Positions 15,404 through 23,055 are shown, counted from the stretch's first letter. The stretch is DNA of 49,480 nt from JBDTMT01 sp033764095 (GCA_033764095.1 JANRJF010000388.1:1-49480); one strand, 5' to 3'. Numbers and translations are program-made. Notes: a model not told the origin generated them from the sequence alone.

Positions 15404-17701
15404 TCAGCGGCGCCGGCGGCGCAGCAGCAGCAGGCCGGCGATCGGCAGCAGCAGCGCCCAGCCGGAGTTGCCGTCGCGCGGGGCGACGACCGCGCAGCCG
15501 TCATCCTCGTCGTTCGGCTTGCGGGTCGGCTTGACCGTCGGCGTCCGCGTGACGGTCGAGGTCGGCGTCGTCGGCGTGCCGATGGTCGGCGTGGTGGTCG
15601 GCGTCGGCGTCTCGGTGACCGTCGGGCTGGCGGTCGACGTCCCGGTCGGCGTCGCGACCACGCCGACCACCGCCTGACCGTTGATGCAGTTGGTCACCAG
15701 CGCGCCGCCGTCGGGATCGCTGGCGCCGGCGTTCGAGCAGGTGAGGCCGTATGTGCCATCCGCGACGCCCTCGTCGATCGACACCTCGCAGCGGTAGAGC
15801 AGCGAGCCGTCGGGGATCGGGTTGACGTTGTCGAGCGCCAGCACCAGCGAGCGGATGCCGGTGCAGTTCTCGCCCGGCGTGCAGCCGGACGGCTGGTAGG
15901 CGAACGAGGTGCCGCCCTTGTCGATCTCCGGATTGACCGTGCAGTCCGGCTTGCCGTTGTTCTTGGCGATGACGCCGATGCCGGTCGGGAAGGTGATGTC
16001 GTTCTGCGTGCCGGCGACGTCGACGCCGGTATTGAGCGACACGCCGAGCGTCTGCACGCTGCCCGCCGGCCCGTCGATCGAGCCGATGGTGATGGTCGCG
16101 TCGGCCTCGACCGCGGCGGTGATCGTACCGTTGCTGCAGTCGACGCCGAGGCGCTCGCCGTCCGGATCGCCGGCGCCGGGGTTGCTGCAGGTGAGCGGGT
16201 AGTCGCCGGACGCGTCGGCGGCGATCGCGATGTTGCAGGTGTAGAGCACGGCGCCGTCGGCGATCGGATCGACGTTGTCGAGCGCCAGCACCAGCGCGCG
16301 CACGCCGGTGCAGTCCTCACCCGGCGTGCAGCCGGACGGCTGGAAGGCGAAGGAGGTGCCGCCCTTGTCGATCTCGGGGTTCACCGTGCAGTCGGGCTTG
16401 CCGTTCTCCTTCGCGGCGATGCGCGCCGCGCCGTCGAAGGTGATGTCGTTCTGGGTACCGGCCACCTGGGCCTCGCCGTTGGTGTCGAGCTTGACCTCGA
16501 CCTCGACCGTCGTTCCCGGCTCGCCGGTGGCGGAGCCGACCAGGATGGAGGCGACCACCGGCAGCGAGGTGTTGGTGGCGGTCGGCGTGCTGGTGATCGG
16601 CGGCACCGTCGGGGTGCGCGTCGCGGTGGCGGTGGCGGTTACCGTCGCGGTGGCCGTACCGGTCGGAATGCCGGTGGCGGTGGCGGTCGCCGTCGCGGTA
16701 CCGGTCGGGATACCGGTGGCGGTGGCGGTCGCGGTGGCGGTCGCCGTACCAGTTGGGATCCCGGTGGCGGTGAAGGTAGCCGTCGCGGTCACCGTTGCCG
16801 TGTCGATCGGACCCTGTGTCGGGGTGTCGGTCGGCAGCGGCGTCTCGGTGGCGGTGGCCGTGGGGGTGTCGGCTTCGGTGGCCGTGGCGGTTGCGGTGCC
16901 GGTCGGGATGCCGGTCGGCGTATCGGTCGGCGCCTGTTCCGGCGTGTCAGTCGCGGTGGCGGTGGGAATCTGGATCGGGGTGTCGGTGGGCGTCGCAGTC
17001 TCGGTGGCGGTGGCCGTCTCGGTCGCCGCGGTGCCGGCCGGCGTGCCGGTCGGCGTGACCGTCGGCGTCGCGGTATCCTCCCCCGGGGTCACGGCGCCGC
17101 CCTGCAGGCAGGAGCCGTTCGAGCAGGTGCCATCGCCGGTGCACTCGTTGAAGTCGTCGCACGAGCCGCCGTCCTTCGCCACGCACTCGCCATCCTCGGG
17201 GTTGCAGGTGGCGCACTCACCGCACGGCGAGATGCCGAAGTTCTGGCACTGGCCGGTGGCGACGTTGCAGAAGTCGAGCGTGCACTTGTTGTCGTCGGAG
17301 TCGGGACAGGTGACGAAGGTGCCGATGCAGATGGTGCCCAGGCAGACGTCGTCGGTGGTGCAGGTGCTGAACGGGTCGGTGCACGATTCGCCCTGCTTCT
17401 CCGGATCGGGCAGGCAGAAGCCCTGCGCCGAGCAGGACCCCTCGCAGCCGGCCTGACCGCAGGTGGCGCCGGTGTCCGGCGTGCCCTGACACACGCCGCT
17501 GACGCAGGTGTCGTTGATCGTGCACGGGTTGCCGTCGTCGCAGGCACCGGCGACCGGCGTGCCGTGGCAGTCGCCGTCGGCACACATGTCGTTGTTGGTG
17601 CACTCGTTGCCATCGGTGCAGGACTGCGCGCGCGCCGGTGCGGACATCAGCGCGGCGGCCAACGTGAGGGCGCAGACAAGCTGCCAGGTGCGGATCATCA
17701 T
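15404..17701 (-). CDS. Secreted Cys-rich, two-cohesin protein with MYXO-CTERM-like tail
   Basis: 765 aa. Signal peptide (LVCALTLAAALMSAPARA), Cys-rich region at ~26-200 made of CxDGNxCTxxDxCxxGxC units, a long Thr/Ala/Pro linker (~200-382), two cohesin-like domains (~382-530 and ~534-680; each with VEVxLxTxGxxVAGTQNDITF), a second Thr/Pro linker, and a tail with one Cys (DDGCAVVAPRDG), a hydrophobic stretch (WALLLPIAGLLLL) and five arginines. That tail order is that of MYXO-CTERM sorting signals, which anchor proteins at the cell surface. The start is ATG 17701 (17698 also possible), with GGGAGG ten bases ahead. The protein could act as a scaffold for the dockerin-like proteins of the window; no cellulase is nearby, so a classical cellulosome is not implied. 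Confidence 0.82.
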   Translation of the reverse strand: MMIRTWQLVCALTLAAALMSAPARAQSCTDGNECTNNDMCADGDCHGTPVAGACDDGNPCTINDTCVSGVCQGTPDTGATCGQAGCEGSCSAQGFCLPDPEKQGESCTDPFSTCTTDDVCLGTICIGTFVTCPDSDDNKCTLDFCNVATGQCQNFGISPCGECATCNPEDGECVAKDGGSCDDFNECTGDGTCSNGSCLQGGAVTPGEDTATPTVTPTGTPAGTAATETATATETATPTDTPIQIPTATATDTPEQAPTDTPTGIPTGTATATATEADTPTATATETPLPTDTPTQGPIDTATVTATATFTATGIPTGTATATATATATGIPTGTATATATATGIPTGTATATVTATATATRTPTVPPITSTPTATNTSLPVVASILVGSATGEPGTTVEVEVKLDTNGEAQVAGTQNDITFDGAARIAAKENGKPDCTVNPEIDKGGTSFAFQPSGCTPGEDCTGVRALVLALDNVDPIADGAVLYTCNIAIAADASGDYPLTCSNPGAGDPDGERLGVDCSNGTITAAVEADATITIGSIDGPAGSVQTLGVSLNTGVDVAGTQNDITFPTGIGVIAKNNGKPDCTVNPEIDKGGTSFAYQPSGCTPGENCTGIRSLVLALDNVNPIPDGSLLYRCEVSIDEGVADGTYGLTCSNAGASDPDGGALVTNCINGQAVVGVVATPTGTSTASPTVTETPTPTTTPTIGTPTTPTSTVTRTPTVKPTRKPNDEDDGCAVVAPRDGNSGWALLLPIAGLLLLRRRRR

Positions 17702-17727
17702 GATGGTCTTTCCTCCCCGTTGCCGCG

Positions 17728-17751
17728 AAAAAGATGGCCGGAAAAGGCCAT
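17728..17751 (-). promoter_or_regulatory. Short hairpin plus T-run in the leader of the two-cohesin gene
   Basis: On the minus strand ATGGCC pairs with GGCCAT around a TTTTCC loop and is followed by CTTTTT, 27 bases before the start codon. This looks like a weak intrinsic terminator inside the 5' leader, so premature termination (attenuation) is possible. The stem is only 6 bp. Confidence 0.35.
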
Positions 17752-17817
17752 ATCTTGCCGCCAAGGTCAAATTTTTGTTTGCCGGCAGGATTGCTCTAGA
17801 ACGGACCGCTGGCCGCC

Positions 17818-19044
17818 ATGACCGTACGCTCCGAGGACGCGCTGTCCACCCGCAATCTGCTGCTCTACCTGGGCAGCCGATTCTGCGGCGGCACCGCGAT
17901 GACCATGCTGCGCTCGGCGGTGGCATGGCACGTCTTCACGCTCACCGGCTCGGCGTTCCACCTCGGGCTGATCGGCCTGGTGCAGTTCCTGCCGGTACTG
18001 ACCCTGACGCTGGTCGGCGGGGCGGTGGCCGACACCTACGAGCGGCGCCGGGTGATCATGCTGGCCCAGGTGGTGCCGCTGACCTGCGCGCTGCTGCTGT
18101 GGGCCGCCACCGAACGCGGCGCCCTCAGCGTCCCGTTCCTCTATGCCATGGTCTTCGTCGCGGCTGCGGCGTCGGCGTTCGAGAACCCGGCCCGCGCCGC
18201 CATGCTGCCGACCCTGGTGCCGCGCGCACAGTTCCCACGCGCCGTGACGCTCGCCTCCACCGGCCAGGCGCTCGCCTTCATGAGCGGGCCGGCGAGCGGC
18301 GGGCTGATCATCGGCGAGCGCGGCATCCACACCGCCTACCTGACCGTCGCGGTGCTGATCCTCGGCTCGCTGTTCGGGCTCGCCTGGCTGCGCCCGCAGG
18401 CGGCGCGCGGCGAACGGCGGGCGATGAGCTGGACGGCGGTGCGCGAGGGGCTCGCCTTCGTGCGCCGCAGCCCGGTGGTGCTCGGCTGCATGACGCTCGA
18501 CATGTTCGCGGTGATCTTCGGCGGCGCCGCGGCGCTGCTGCCGATCTACGCCAACGACATCCTCGGCGTCGGCGCCAAGGGCTACGGGGTGCTGAGCGCC
18601 TCGCTGGAGGCCGGCGCGCTCGCCACGTCCCTGGTGCTGGTGTTGCTGCCGCCGGTGCGGCGCGCCGGCCGCGCCCTGCTCGCGGCGGTGGTCGGCTTCG
18701 GCCTGGCGACCATCGGCTTCGGCCTTTCGACCTGGTTCCCGCTCTCGATCGCGTTCTACACCCTGTGCGGCGTCGCCGATCAGGTCAGCGTCGTCATGCG
18801 CAGCACCGCCATCCAACTCTCCACGCCGGACGCGCTGCGCGGCCGGGTGAGCGCGGTGAACTTCATCTTCATCGGCGCCTCCAACCAACTCGGCGCGGTC
18901 GAGTCGGGCTTCGTCGCGGCGCTGACCAGCCCGGTGTTCGCGGTGGTCAGCGGCGGCATCGGCACGCTGATCGTCGCCGCGCTGGTCGCCTGGCGGCTGC
19001 CGGAGCTGCGCCGTTATGAGCCAGCGATGAGCGATGAGCGATGA
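17818..19044 (+). CDS. MFS transporter (EntS/DHA3-type exporter)
   Basis: 408-aa multi-pass inner-membrane protein with about twelve hydrophobic segments. The order FRFxGG-like SRFCGGTAMTML, WHVFTLTGSAFHLGLIGL, and GGAVADTYERRRVIMLAQ (the loop 2-3 motif with D-x-x-x-R-R-R) matches the MFS branch of enterobactin exporter EntS and macrolide exporters. The substrate is unknown. It is divergent from the two-cohesin gene with 116 bases between start codons. The last residues, AMSDER, are encoded by the GATGAG palindrome at 19023-19090, so the original stop has apparently been replaced or extended by the repeat. Confidence 0.9.
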   Translation: MTVRSEDALSTRNLLLYLGSRFCGGTAMTMLRSAVAWHVFTLTGSAFHLGLIGLVQFLPVLTLTLVGGAVADTYERRRVIMLAQVVPLTCALLLWAATERGALSVPFLYAMVFVAAAASAFENPARAAMLPTLVPRAQFPRAVTLASTGQALAFMSGPASGGLIIGERGIHTAYLTVAVLILGSLFGLAWLRPQAARGERRAMSWTAVREGLAFVRRSPVVLGCMTLDMFAVIFGGAAALLPIYANDILGVGAKGYGVLSASLEAGALATSLVLVLLPPVRRAGRALLAAVVGFGLATIGFGLSTWFPLSIAFYTLCGVADQVSVVMRSTAIQLSTPDALRGRVSAVNFIFIGASNQLGAVESGFVAALTSPVFAVVSGGIGTLIVAALVAWRLPELRRYEPAMSDER

Positions 19045-19090
19045 GCGACGAGTGACGCGACTCGTCGCTCATCGCTCGTCGCTCATCGCT
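19023..19090. repeat. GATGAG palindromic element, copy 3 (31-bp arms)
   Basis: Arms 19023-19053 and 19060-19090 are inverted copies with 30 of 31 positions matching around a 6-nt loop. Each arm is four 7-bp CGATGAG/CGACGAG units. The single mismatch is T opposite G. It covers the end of the MFS gene (stop 19042-19044) and the end of the convergent SDR gene (stop 19083-19085), both of which read into it. Confidence 0.9.
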
Positions 19091-19904
19091 TGGCTTTGCC
19101 GACGGCGCGGTCGAGGGTGCGCATCACCAGGCCGGGAAAGAAGCGCTTCATGCGCGCGGCGAAGCGCGCCTCGGCACCGGGGATGATGAGGAAGCGGCCG
19201 CGCGCGATGCCGTCGAGCAGCGCGTCGGCGACCGTCTCGACGTCGAGCACGCTGGCGCCGGCCGAGGCGGCGTGGGTCTCGCGCGGCTTGCCCCGGTTCT
19301 CGCGGTCGAAGCCCGGCGTCTGGGTGTCGGGCGGGCACAGCACGCTGACCCGGATGCCGTCGCGTGCCACCTCGTTGCGCAGCGCCTCGGAGAAGCCGAC
19401 CAGGGCGAACTTCGACGCCGCGTAGTCGGTGTAGCCGAACAGCCCGATCAGGCCGGCCAGCGAGGCGACGTTGACGATCGCGCCGCGGCCGCGCGCCCGC
19501 ATGTGCGGCAGCGCCGCCTGCGTCGCGTGCCAGGCGCCGCCCAGGTTGATGCGCAGCGTCTCGTCGAGCTGCGCCGCGTCGATGCGCTCGAAGTACTGCG
19601 GGACGGCGCGCCCGGCGCAGTTGAGCAGGATCTCCGGCGCGCCGAGCTGCGCGATCGCCGCGCCGAGCACGCGGTGCACCGCCACCGCGTCGGCGACGTC
19701 GAGCGGCACGGCGACGATGCGCTGCTCCGCCGCCATCCGGTGGCGGCCGACCGCGTCCGCCGCCGCCGCCAGGACATCGGCGCGCCGCGCAAACAGCGCC
19801 ACGTCCGCCCCCAGCGCCGCGAAGCGCTTCGCCGCCGCCAGCCCGATCCCCTGCGATCCGCCAGGAATGAAGACCGCGCACCCTTCGAGGTCGCCCGGCC
19901 TCAC
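19083..19904 (-). CDS. SDR oxidoreductase resembling 3-ketodihydrosphingosine reductase
   Basis: 273-aa short-chain dehydrogenase. Cofactor motif GGSQGIG at 15-21, NCAG motif, and catalytic Tyr161-x3-Lys165 in YTDYAASK. The region PPDTQTPGFDRENRGKPRET matches, almost word for word, the loop of eukaryotic 3-ketodihydrosphingosine reductase (PPDTxTPGFxxENxxKPxET), as does GLFGYTDYAASKFAL. Known KDSR enzymes use NADPH to reduce 3-ketosphinganine. A role in bacterial sphingoid-base or other long-chain 3-keto reduction follows by inference; no serine palmitoyltransferase gene is in the window. The start is a GTG that overlaps the stop of the upstream DUF559 gene (GTGA), and GAGGGGGG of the repeat lies just before it as ribosome binding site. 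Confidence 0.9.
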   Translation of the reverse strand: MRPGDLEGCAVFIPGGSQGIGLAAAKRFAALGADVALFARRADVLAAAADAVGRHRMAAEQRIVAVPLDVADAVAVHRVLGAAIAQLGAPEILLNCAGRAVPQYFERIDAAQLDETLRINLGGAWHATQAALPHMRARGRGAIVNVASLAGLIGLFGYTDYAASKFALVGFSEALRNEVARDGIRVSVLCPPDTQTPGFDRENRGKPRETHAASAGASVLDVETVADALLDGIARGRFLIIPGAEARFAARMKRFFPGLVMRTLDRAVGKAKR

Positions 19905-20314
19905 GTACCCCCCTCTGATCGACCTCCGCCCTTTGAAAAAGGGGGGTCGGGGGGGATTTCCCGACTGACCTCGCGGAAGATCACCTCGAGCACGCCGTCG
20001 AGATTCTGCATGACGTCGATGTTGGTGAAGCGGATCACTTTGAGACCCTGTCGGTTGAGGAATCTGGTTCGCCGCGTATCGGCGCGCTGCGCTTCATCGT
20101 CGTAATGCTGTCCGCCGTCAACCTCGACGACCAGGTTCGCCGTCGGCGCGTAGAAGTCGACGATGTCCGGCCCGATCGGTTTCTGCCGGTAGAACTGCAC
20201 GCCGCGAATCTGCTTGCCGCGCAGGAAGTGCCAGAGGCGGCGCTCGGCGTCGGTGAGGTTGGAGCGCAGCTGGCGGGCGAACGGCTTGAGGCGGGCGTCG
20301 TAGCGCAGAGGCAT
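19901..20314 (-). CDS. DUF559 (Vsr-like fold) endonuclease-domain protein
   Basis: 137-aa small protein of the DUF559 family, related to very-short-patch-repair endonucleases and carrying a PD-(D/E)xK-type core: Asp53 in IVDFYAP, Glu64 and Asp66 in VVEVDGGQH, His70, then LNRQGLKVIRFTN. The N-terminus (ARQLRSNLTDAERRLWHFLR) is the usual family opening. Activity and target are not known for this family as far as I can say. The last ~18 residues (PPDPPFSKGGGRSEGGT) are the translation of the flanking G-tract repeat, not a conserved domain. ATG 20314 is preceded by GGGGGGATTTCCCAA, again repeat sequence. The stop overlaps the KDSR-like gene start by four bases. Confidence 0.9.
   Translation of the reverse strand: MPLRYDARLKPFARQLRSNLTDAERRLWHFLRGKQIRGVQFYRQKPIGPDIVDFYAPTANLVVEVDGGQHYDDEAQRADTRRTRFLNRQGLKVIRFTNIDVMQNLDGVLEVIFREVSREIPPDPPFSKGGGRSEGGT
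19908..19962. repeat. Left inverted repeat of the DUF559 cassette
   Basis: G/C-tract palindrome that contains GGGGGG-TC-GGGGGGG-ATTTCCC. It encodes the C-terminal tail of the DUF559 protein and, on the same strand, supplies the G-rich sequence before the GTG of the KDSR-like gene. Confidence 0.75.
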
Positions 20315-20316
20315 TT

Positions 20317-20348
20317 GGGAAATCCCCCCTCACCCCCCCTTAGGGGGG
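20317..20348. repeat. Right inverted repeat of the DUF559 cassette
   Basis: Inverted partner of 19941-19962. It ends two bases from the ATG of the DUF559 gene and gives it a G6 ribosome binding site. C7 and G6 around TTA at 20333-20348 can form a short hairpin. Confidence 0.75.
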
Positions 20349-20452
20349 AAACGGAGGCGATGCCGGCGCAGCATCTCTGCAACGCAGCGAGCTTTCGCGC
20401 GTAGGCCAATCTCGCGCTTCCGCGCCGCTCCGAATCCCGCTACACGCAGCAC

Positions 20453-21013
20453 GTGCTGCGGACGATCATTGTCTCGTTCCTGATTGCGGCCTCCGGTGGC
20501 ACTTGGCTCGATGTGCCGCTGAAGAACTGGAACGTCGCCGGGGCGGCGGTGCCGGCGGCGCCGAAGCCGCAGAGCGATGCGGAGCTGCGCCGGCGCTGCG
20601 GCGAGCAGGGGCGGCCGCCGAGCTCGGCGGCGGACCGGGCGTTGGTGGCGCAGGGGTGGACGTTGTACGGGCCGCTGCAGACCTGGGGCGACGCGTCGTT
20701 GATCCTCGCCGGCTCGGACGTCGACGGCATGTGCCGGCCGCTCGGCTATCAGGGCTTCGTCTTCGTCGGCGACGTGCTGGCCGGGACGATTGCGCCGACG
20801 CCGATGGACTCGCGCAGCGACGGGGCGGAGAGCGAGGCGATGCTCACCGGCAGCCGTGCGGTCTACGCGGAGTTTGCGCGCTACGGCGACAAGGATCCGC
20901 TCTGCTGCCCGTCGCGCCAATCGACCGTCACGTACGTCATCGAGGACGCAGCCGGGAAGCCGTTGCTGGTGCCGCAGAGCGCCTTCACGCAGCCGACCGG
21001 CACATCGAGTTGA
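20453..21013 (+). CDS. Secreted LppP/LprE-like protein
   Basis: 186 aa. A short hydrophobic N-terminus (MLRTIIVSFLIAASGGTW) suggests export. The core (GWTLYGPLQTWGDASLILAG, DGMCRPLGYQGFVFVGD, GTIAPTPMDSRSDGA, and DPLCCPSRQSTVTYVI) resembles the LppP/LprE lipoprotein family known from mycobacteria and other bacteria; function of the family is unclear. No lipobox cysteine is seen near the N-terminus here, so it is probably soluble periplasmic or extracellular. The start codon is GTG; no strong ribosome binding site is visible, and the 105 bases before it after the DUF559 cassette show no promoter I could name. 56 bases separate it from the next gene on the same strand. Confidence 0.72.
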   Translation: MLRTIIVSFLIAASGGTWLDVPLKNWNVAGAAVPAAPKPQSDAELRRRCGEQGRPPSSAADRALVAQGWTLYGPLQTWGDASLILAGSDVDGMCRPLGYQGFVFVGDVLAGTIAPTPMDSRSDGAESEAMLTGSRAVYAEFARYGDKDPLCCPSRQSTVTYVIEDAAGKPLLVPQSAFTQPTGTSS

Positions 21014-21069
21014 GCCGCGGTGTCTTGATCGCGGGTCCGCGGCGGCTAAGGTCGCAGGCCGAGGCCTCG

Positions 21070-21606
21070 ATGAACGTTCAATCGCTCCTCTCGCTGGCCC
21101 TGGTCGCGCTGCTCGCCGCCCCGGCGGCCGCGGTGCCGCCCGGCTCGCCGCAATCGGCGGCGGCGCTGGCGCAGTGCGACGCGGTCGACGAGTTGCCGGA
21201 AGCGGCACGCGACGCGGCGATCGAGCGCGGCATCGCCGCGGTGGAAGCGGTGCTGGCGGCCGACGCGCGCGACGCGCTCGGCCACTTCGCGCTCTTCTGT
21301 CTGCTCGGCAAGCGCGCCGCGCGCGCCGGCATCGGGCTGGGCGCGCTGTTCGCGCTCAGCCGGGTGAAGGATGAGATCGACGCGGCGCTGCGCCTGGCGC
21401 CCGACGACGCCGACGTGCTGGCCGGCAAGGGGGCCCTGCTGCTCGGTCTGCCGCGCCTGCTCGGCGGCGACGCGGCCGAGGGCGAGCGCCTGCTGCGTCG
21501 GGCCCTGCTGTTCGAGCCGAGCAACACCGACGCGCGCTGCCACCTCGCCGCCGCCGAGCGCGCGCGCGGCGTGGCCGTGTCAGTCGACGTCCCGCCGCAC
21601 TGCTGA
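21070..21606 (+). CDS. Secreted TPR-like protein of unknown function
   Basis: 178 aa with a clear signal peptide (LLSLALVALLAAPAAA). The remainder is Ala/Leu-rich helical sequence with tetratricopeptide-like segments, for example KDEIDAALRLAPDDADVLAGKGALLLGLPRLLGG and AEGERLLRRALLFEPSNTDARCHLAAAE (split over residues ~100-165). Such repeats usually bind other proteins. Three cysteines besides the last residue Cys are present. The ATG at 21070 follows CGAGGCCTCG, a weak ribosome binding site. It probably shares a transcript with the LppP/LprE-like gene just upstream, and its stop faces that of the M48 protease with six bases between. Confidence 0.7.
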   Translation: MNVQSLLSLALVALLAAPAAAVPPGSPQSAAALAQCDAVDELPEAARDAAIERGIAAVEAVLAADARDALGHFALFCLLGKRAARAGIGLGALFALSRVKDEIDAALRLAPDDADVLAGKGALLLGLPRLLGGDAAEGERLLRRALLFEPSNTDARCHLAAAERARGVAVSVDVPPHC

Positions 21607-21612
21607 GCCGGC

Positions 21613-22482
21613 TCAGCCGAGGCTCTGCGGTTGGGCGGGCAGCGGCTTGTCCGGGCAGCTCTCGGCGCGGATCTGCAGCGCCTCCGGCATCCAGGCCTCG
21701 AAGTTGCGGATGCGGGTTTCGTGGCTCGGGTGCGTCGACATGAACTCGGCCGGCTGACCGCCCGGGCCGGCGCTTGCCATGCGCTCCCAGAGCTTCGGCG
21801 CTTCGCGCGGATCGAAGCAGGCGCGCGCGGCGAAGATCAGCCCCATGCGGTCGGCCTCCGATTCGTGGTCGCGCGAGAACGGCAGCAGGACGCCGAACTG
21901 CGTACCGACGCCGAGCGCGCCCATGACCATGTGCTGCGTCTGCTGGTCCATGTCGCTCATCGCCATGCCGGCGGCCATGGTGCCGAGCTGCACCAGCTTC
22001 TGGTGCGCGATGCGCTCGGCGCCGTGGCGCGCGATGGCGTGCGCGATCTCGTGGCCCATGACGATCGCCAGGCCGTCGGCGTTCTGCGCGATCGGGACGA
22101 TGCCGGTGTACACCGCCACCTTGCCGCCCGGCAGCGCGAAGGCGTTGGCCTGGTCGGATTGAATGACGTTGTACTCCCACTCGAAGCCGGGATCCTCGGG
22201 GGCGGCGGCGGTAGCGAGGCGCTGGCCGATGGTGCGCACGACGTCGACCACCTTGCCGGACTGGATGACGTTCTCCTGGGACAGGATCTGCTGGTACGAC
22301 TGCAGGCCGAGCGCCGCCTCCTGCTCGCGGCTCATGTCGACCAGCTGCGTCCGACCGGTGATCGGCACCGTCTCCTGGTTGGTCAGGTAGTAGTAGCCGG
22401 CGTACAGCGCGAACAGGACCAGCGGCCACCAGATCACGCGCCGCCGGCGCATCGGCGCGCCGCCACCCCCGTACGACTGCAT
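21613..22482 (-). CDS. M48 family zinc metalloprotease (periplasmic-side type)
   Basis: 289-aa protease. One N-terminal membrane anchor (RRVIWWPLVLFALYAGYYYL), then the M48C-type core: TGIVPIAQNADGLAIVMGHEIAHAIARH with the HEIAH zinc motif, SRDHESEADRMGL with the third ligand Glu, and STHPSHETRIRNFE. This matches the LoiP/YcaL/BepA-like group, which clean up outer-membrane proteins in the periplasm, rather than the multi-pass HtpX type at the start of the window. No lipobox and no TPR region are present. The start ATG 22482 lies 39 bases after the DUF937 gene, probably the same operon. Confidence 0.92.
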   Translation of the reverse strand: MQSYGGGGAPMRRRRVIWWPLVLFALYAGYYYLTNQETVPITGRTQLVDMSREQEAALGLQSYQQILSQENVIQSGKVVDVVRTIGQRLATAAAPEDPGFEWEYNVIQSDQANAFALPGGKVAVYTGIVPIAQNADGLAIVMGHEIAHAIARHGAERIAHQKLVQLGTMAAGMAMSDMDQQTQHMVMGALGVGTQFGVLLPFSRDHESEADRMGLIFAARACFDPREAPKLWERMASAGPGGQPAEFMSTHPSHETRIRNFEAWMPEALQIRAESCPDKPLPAQPQSLG

Positions 22483-22521
22483 GCATCGTCTCCCCGGCGC
22501 ACCTTGCGCGCGCCGTCTCGC

Positions 22522-23055
22522 TCAGAAGAAGCGTCGCGCCATGTTGAGCAGATCGTCCACCGCCGAGCCGTCGCCGTCGGCGTCGAACAGCTGGTTCAGC
22601 ATGCCGAGCGTCGAGCCGCCCGGCGCCTGGCCGCCGAGCGGCGCGCCGGCGCGCGCGCCCTGTGCCTGGCTCTGCTGGCTGAGGATCATCATGGCCGCCG
22701 AGGCGACCAGCGGCAGCATCTGGCGCAGCAGCGAGCTGTCGAGGCCGGTCTGCTCGGCGGCGTGGCCGGCGACGTTGCGGCTGACGTCCTTGCTGCCGAA
22801 GATCTGACCGAGGATGGCATTGCCGTCGACGCCGCCCAGCCCGCCTGCGCCGCCGCCGAGAACCTGCAGGATGTCCTGCAGGCCGCCGCCGCCGCCCTGC
22901 GGCGCCGCGGCGCTGCGTTGGATGCCGCGCGCCACCGCCGGCGCCAGCTGCGCCATGCCCTGGCGCGCCTGGTTGGAGTCGATGCCGAGCTGCTGCGCCA
23001 TCTGGTCGATCAACCCGCTGTCGTCCGCCTGTTGAAGCAGATCCTGCAGAGTCAT
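22522..23055 (-). CDS. DUF937 domain protein
   Basis: 177 aa, Gln/Ala/Gly-rich, with no signal peptide. The DUF937 region is clear: NAILGQIFGSKDVSRNVAGHAAEQTG, then LDSSLLRQMLPLVASAAM (residues ~85-130). The N-terminal part (LQDLLQQADDSGLIDQMAQQLG) is the second copy-like segment of the same family. A short Asp-rich end (LFDADGDGSAVDDLLNMARRFF) closes the protein. Family function is not established. AGGAGGG lies five bases before ATG 23055. It is the first gene of the pair with the M48 protease and may be linked to envelope quality control through it; that link rests on position only. Confidence 0.85.
   Translation of the reverse strand: MTLQDLLQQADDSGLIDQMAQQLGIDSNQARQGMAQLAPAVARGIQRSAAAPQGGGGGLQDILQVLGGGAGGLGGVDGNAILGQIFGSKDVSRNVAGHAAEQTGLDSSLLRQMLPLVASAAMMILSQQSQAQGARAGAPLGGQAPGGSTLGMLNQLFDADGDGSAVDDLLNMARRFF

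Larger units (their letters stand above)
19908..20348. mobile_element. Candidate DUF559 cassette between inverted G-tract repeats
   Basis: The repeat at 19941-19962 (G6, TC, G7, ATTTCCC) and the one at 20317-20339 (GGGAAAT, C6, TCA, C7) are inverted copies, differing by one base of insertion and the two bases between G-runs. Outside each lies a further facing tract (C6 at 19908-19913 with CCCTTTGAAAAAGGG at 19929-19943; C7-TTA-G6 at 20333-20348), giving a hairpin at both ends. One gene, the DUF559 protein, fills the inside. This is the layout of a small mobile or mobilisable unit of about 440 bp. No transposase and no clear target-site duplication are seen. Confidence 0.6.

Noticed and set aside
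15404..17701. Cellulosome scaffoldin
   Set aside because: Cohesin-like domains are present, but there is no carbohydrate-binding module and no glycoside hydrolase in the window, so the stronger claim is not supported.
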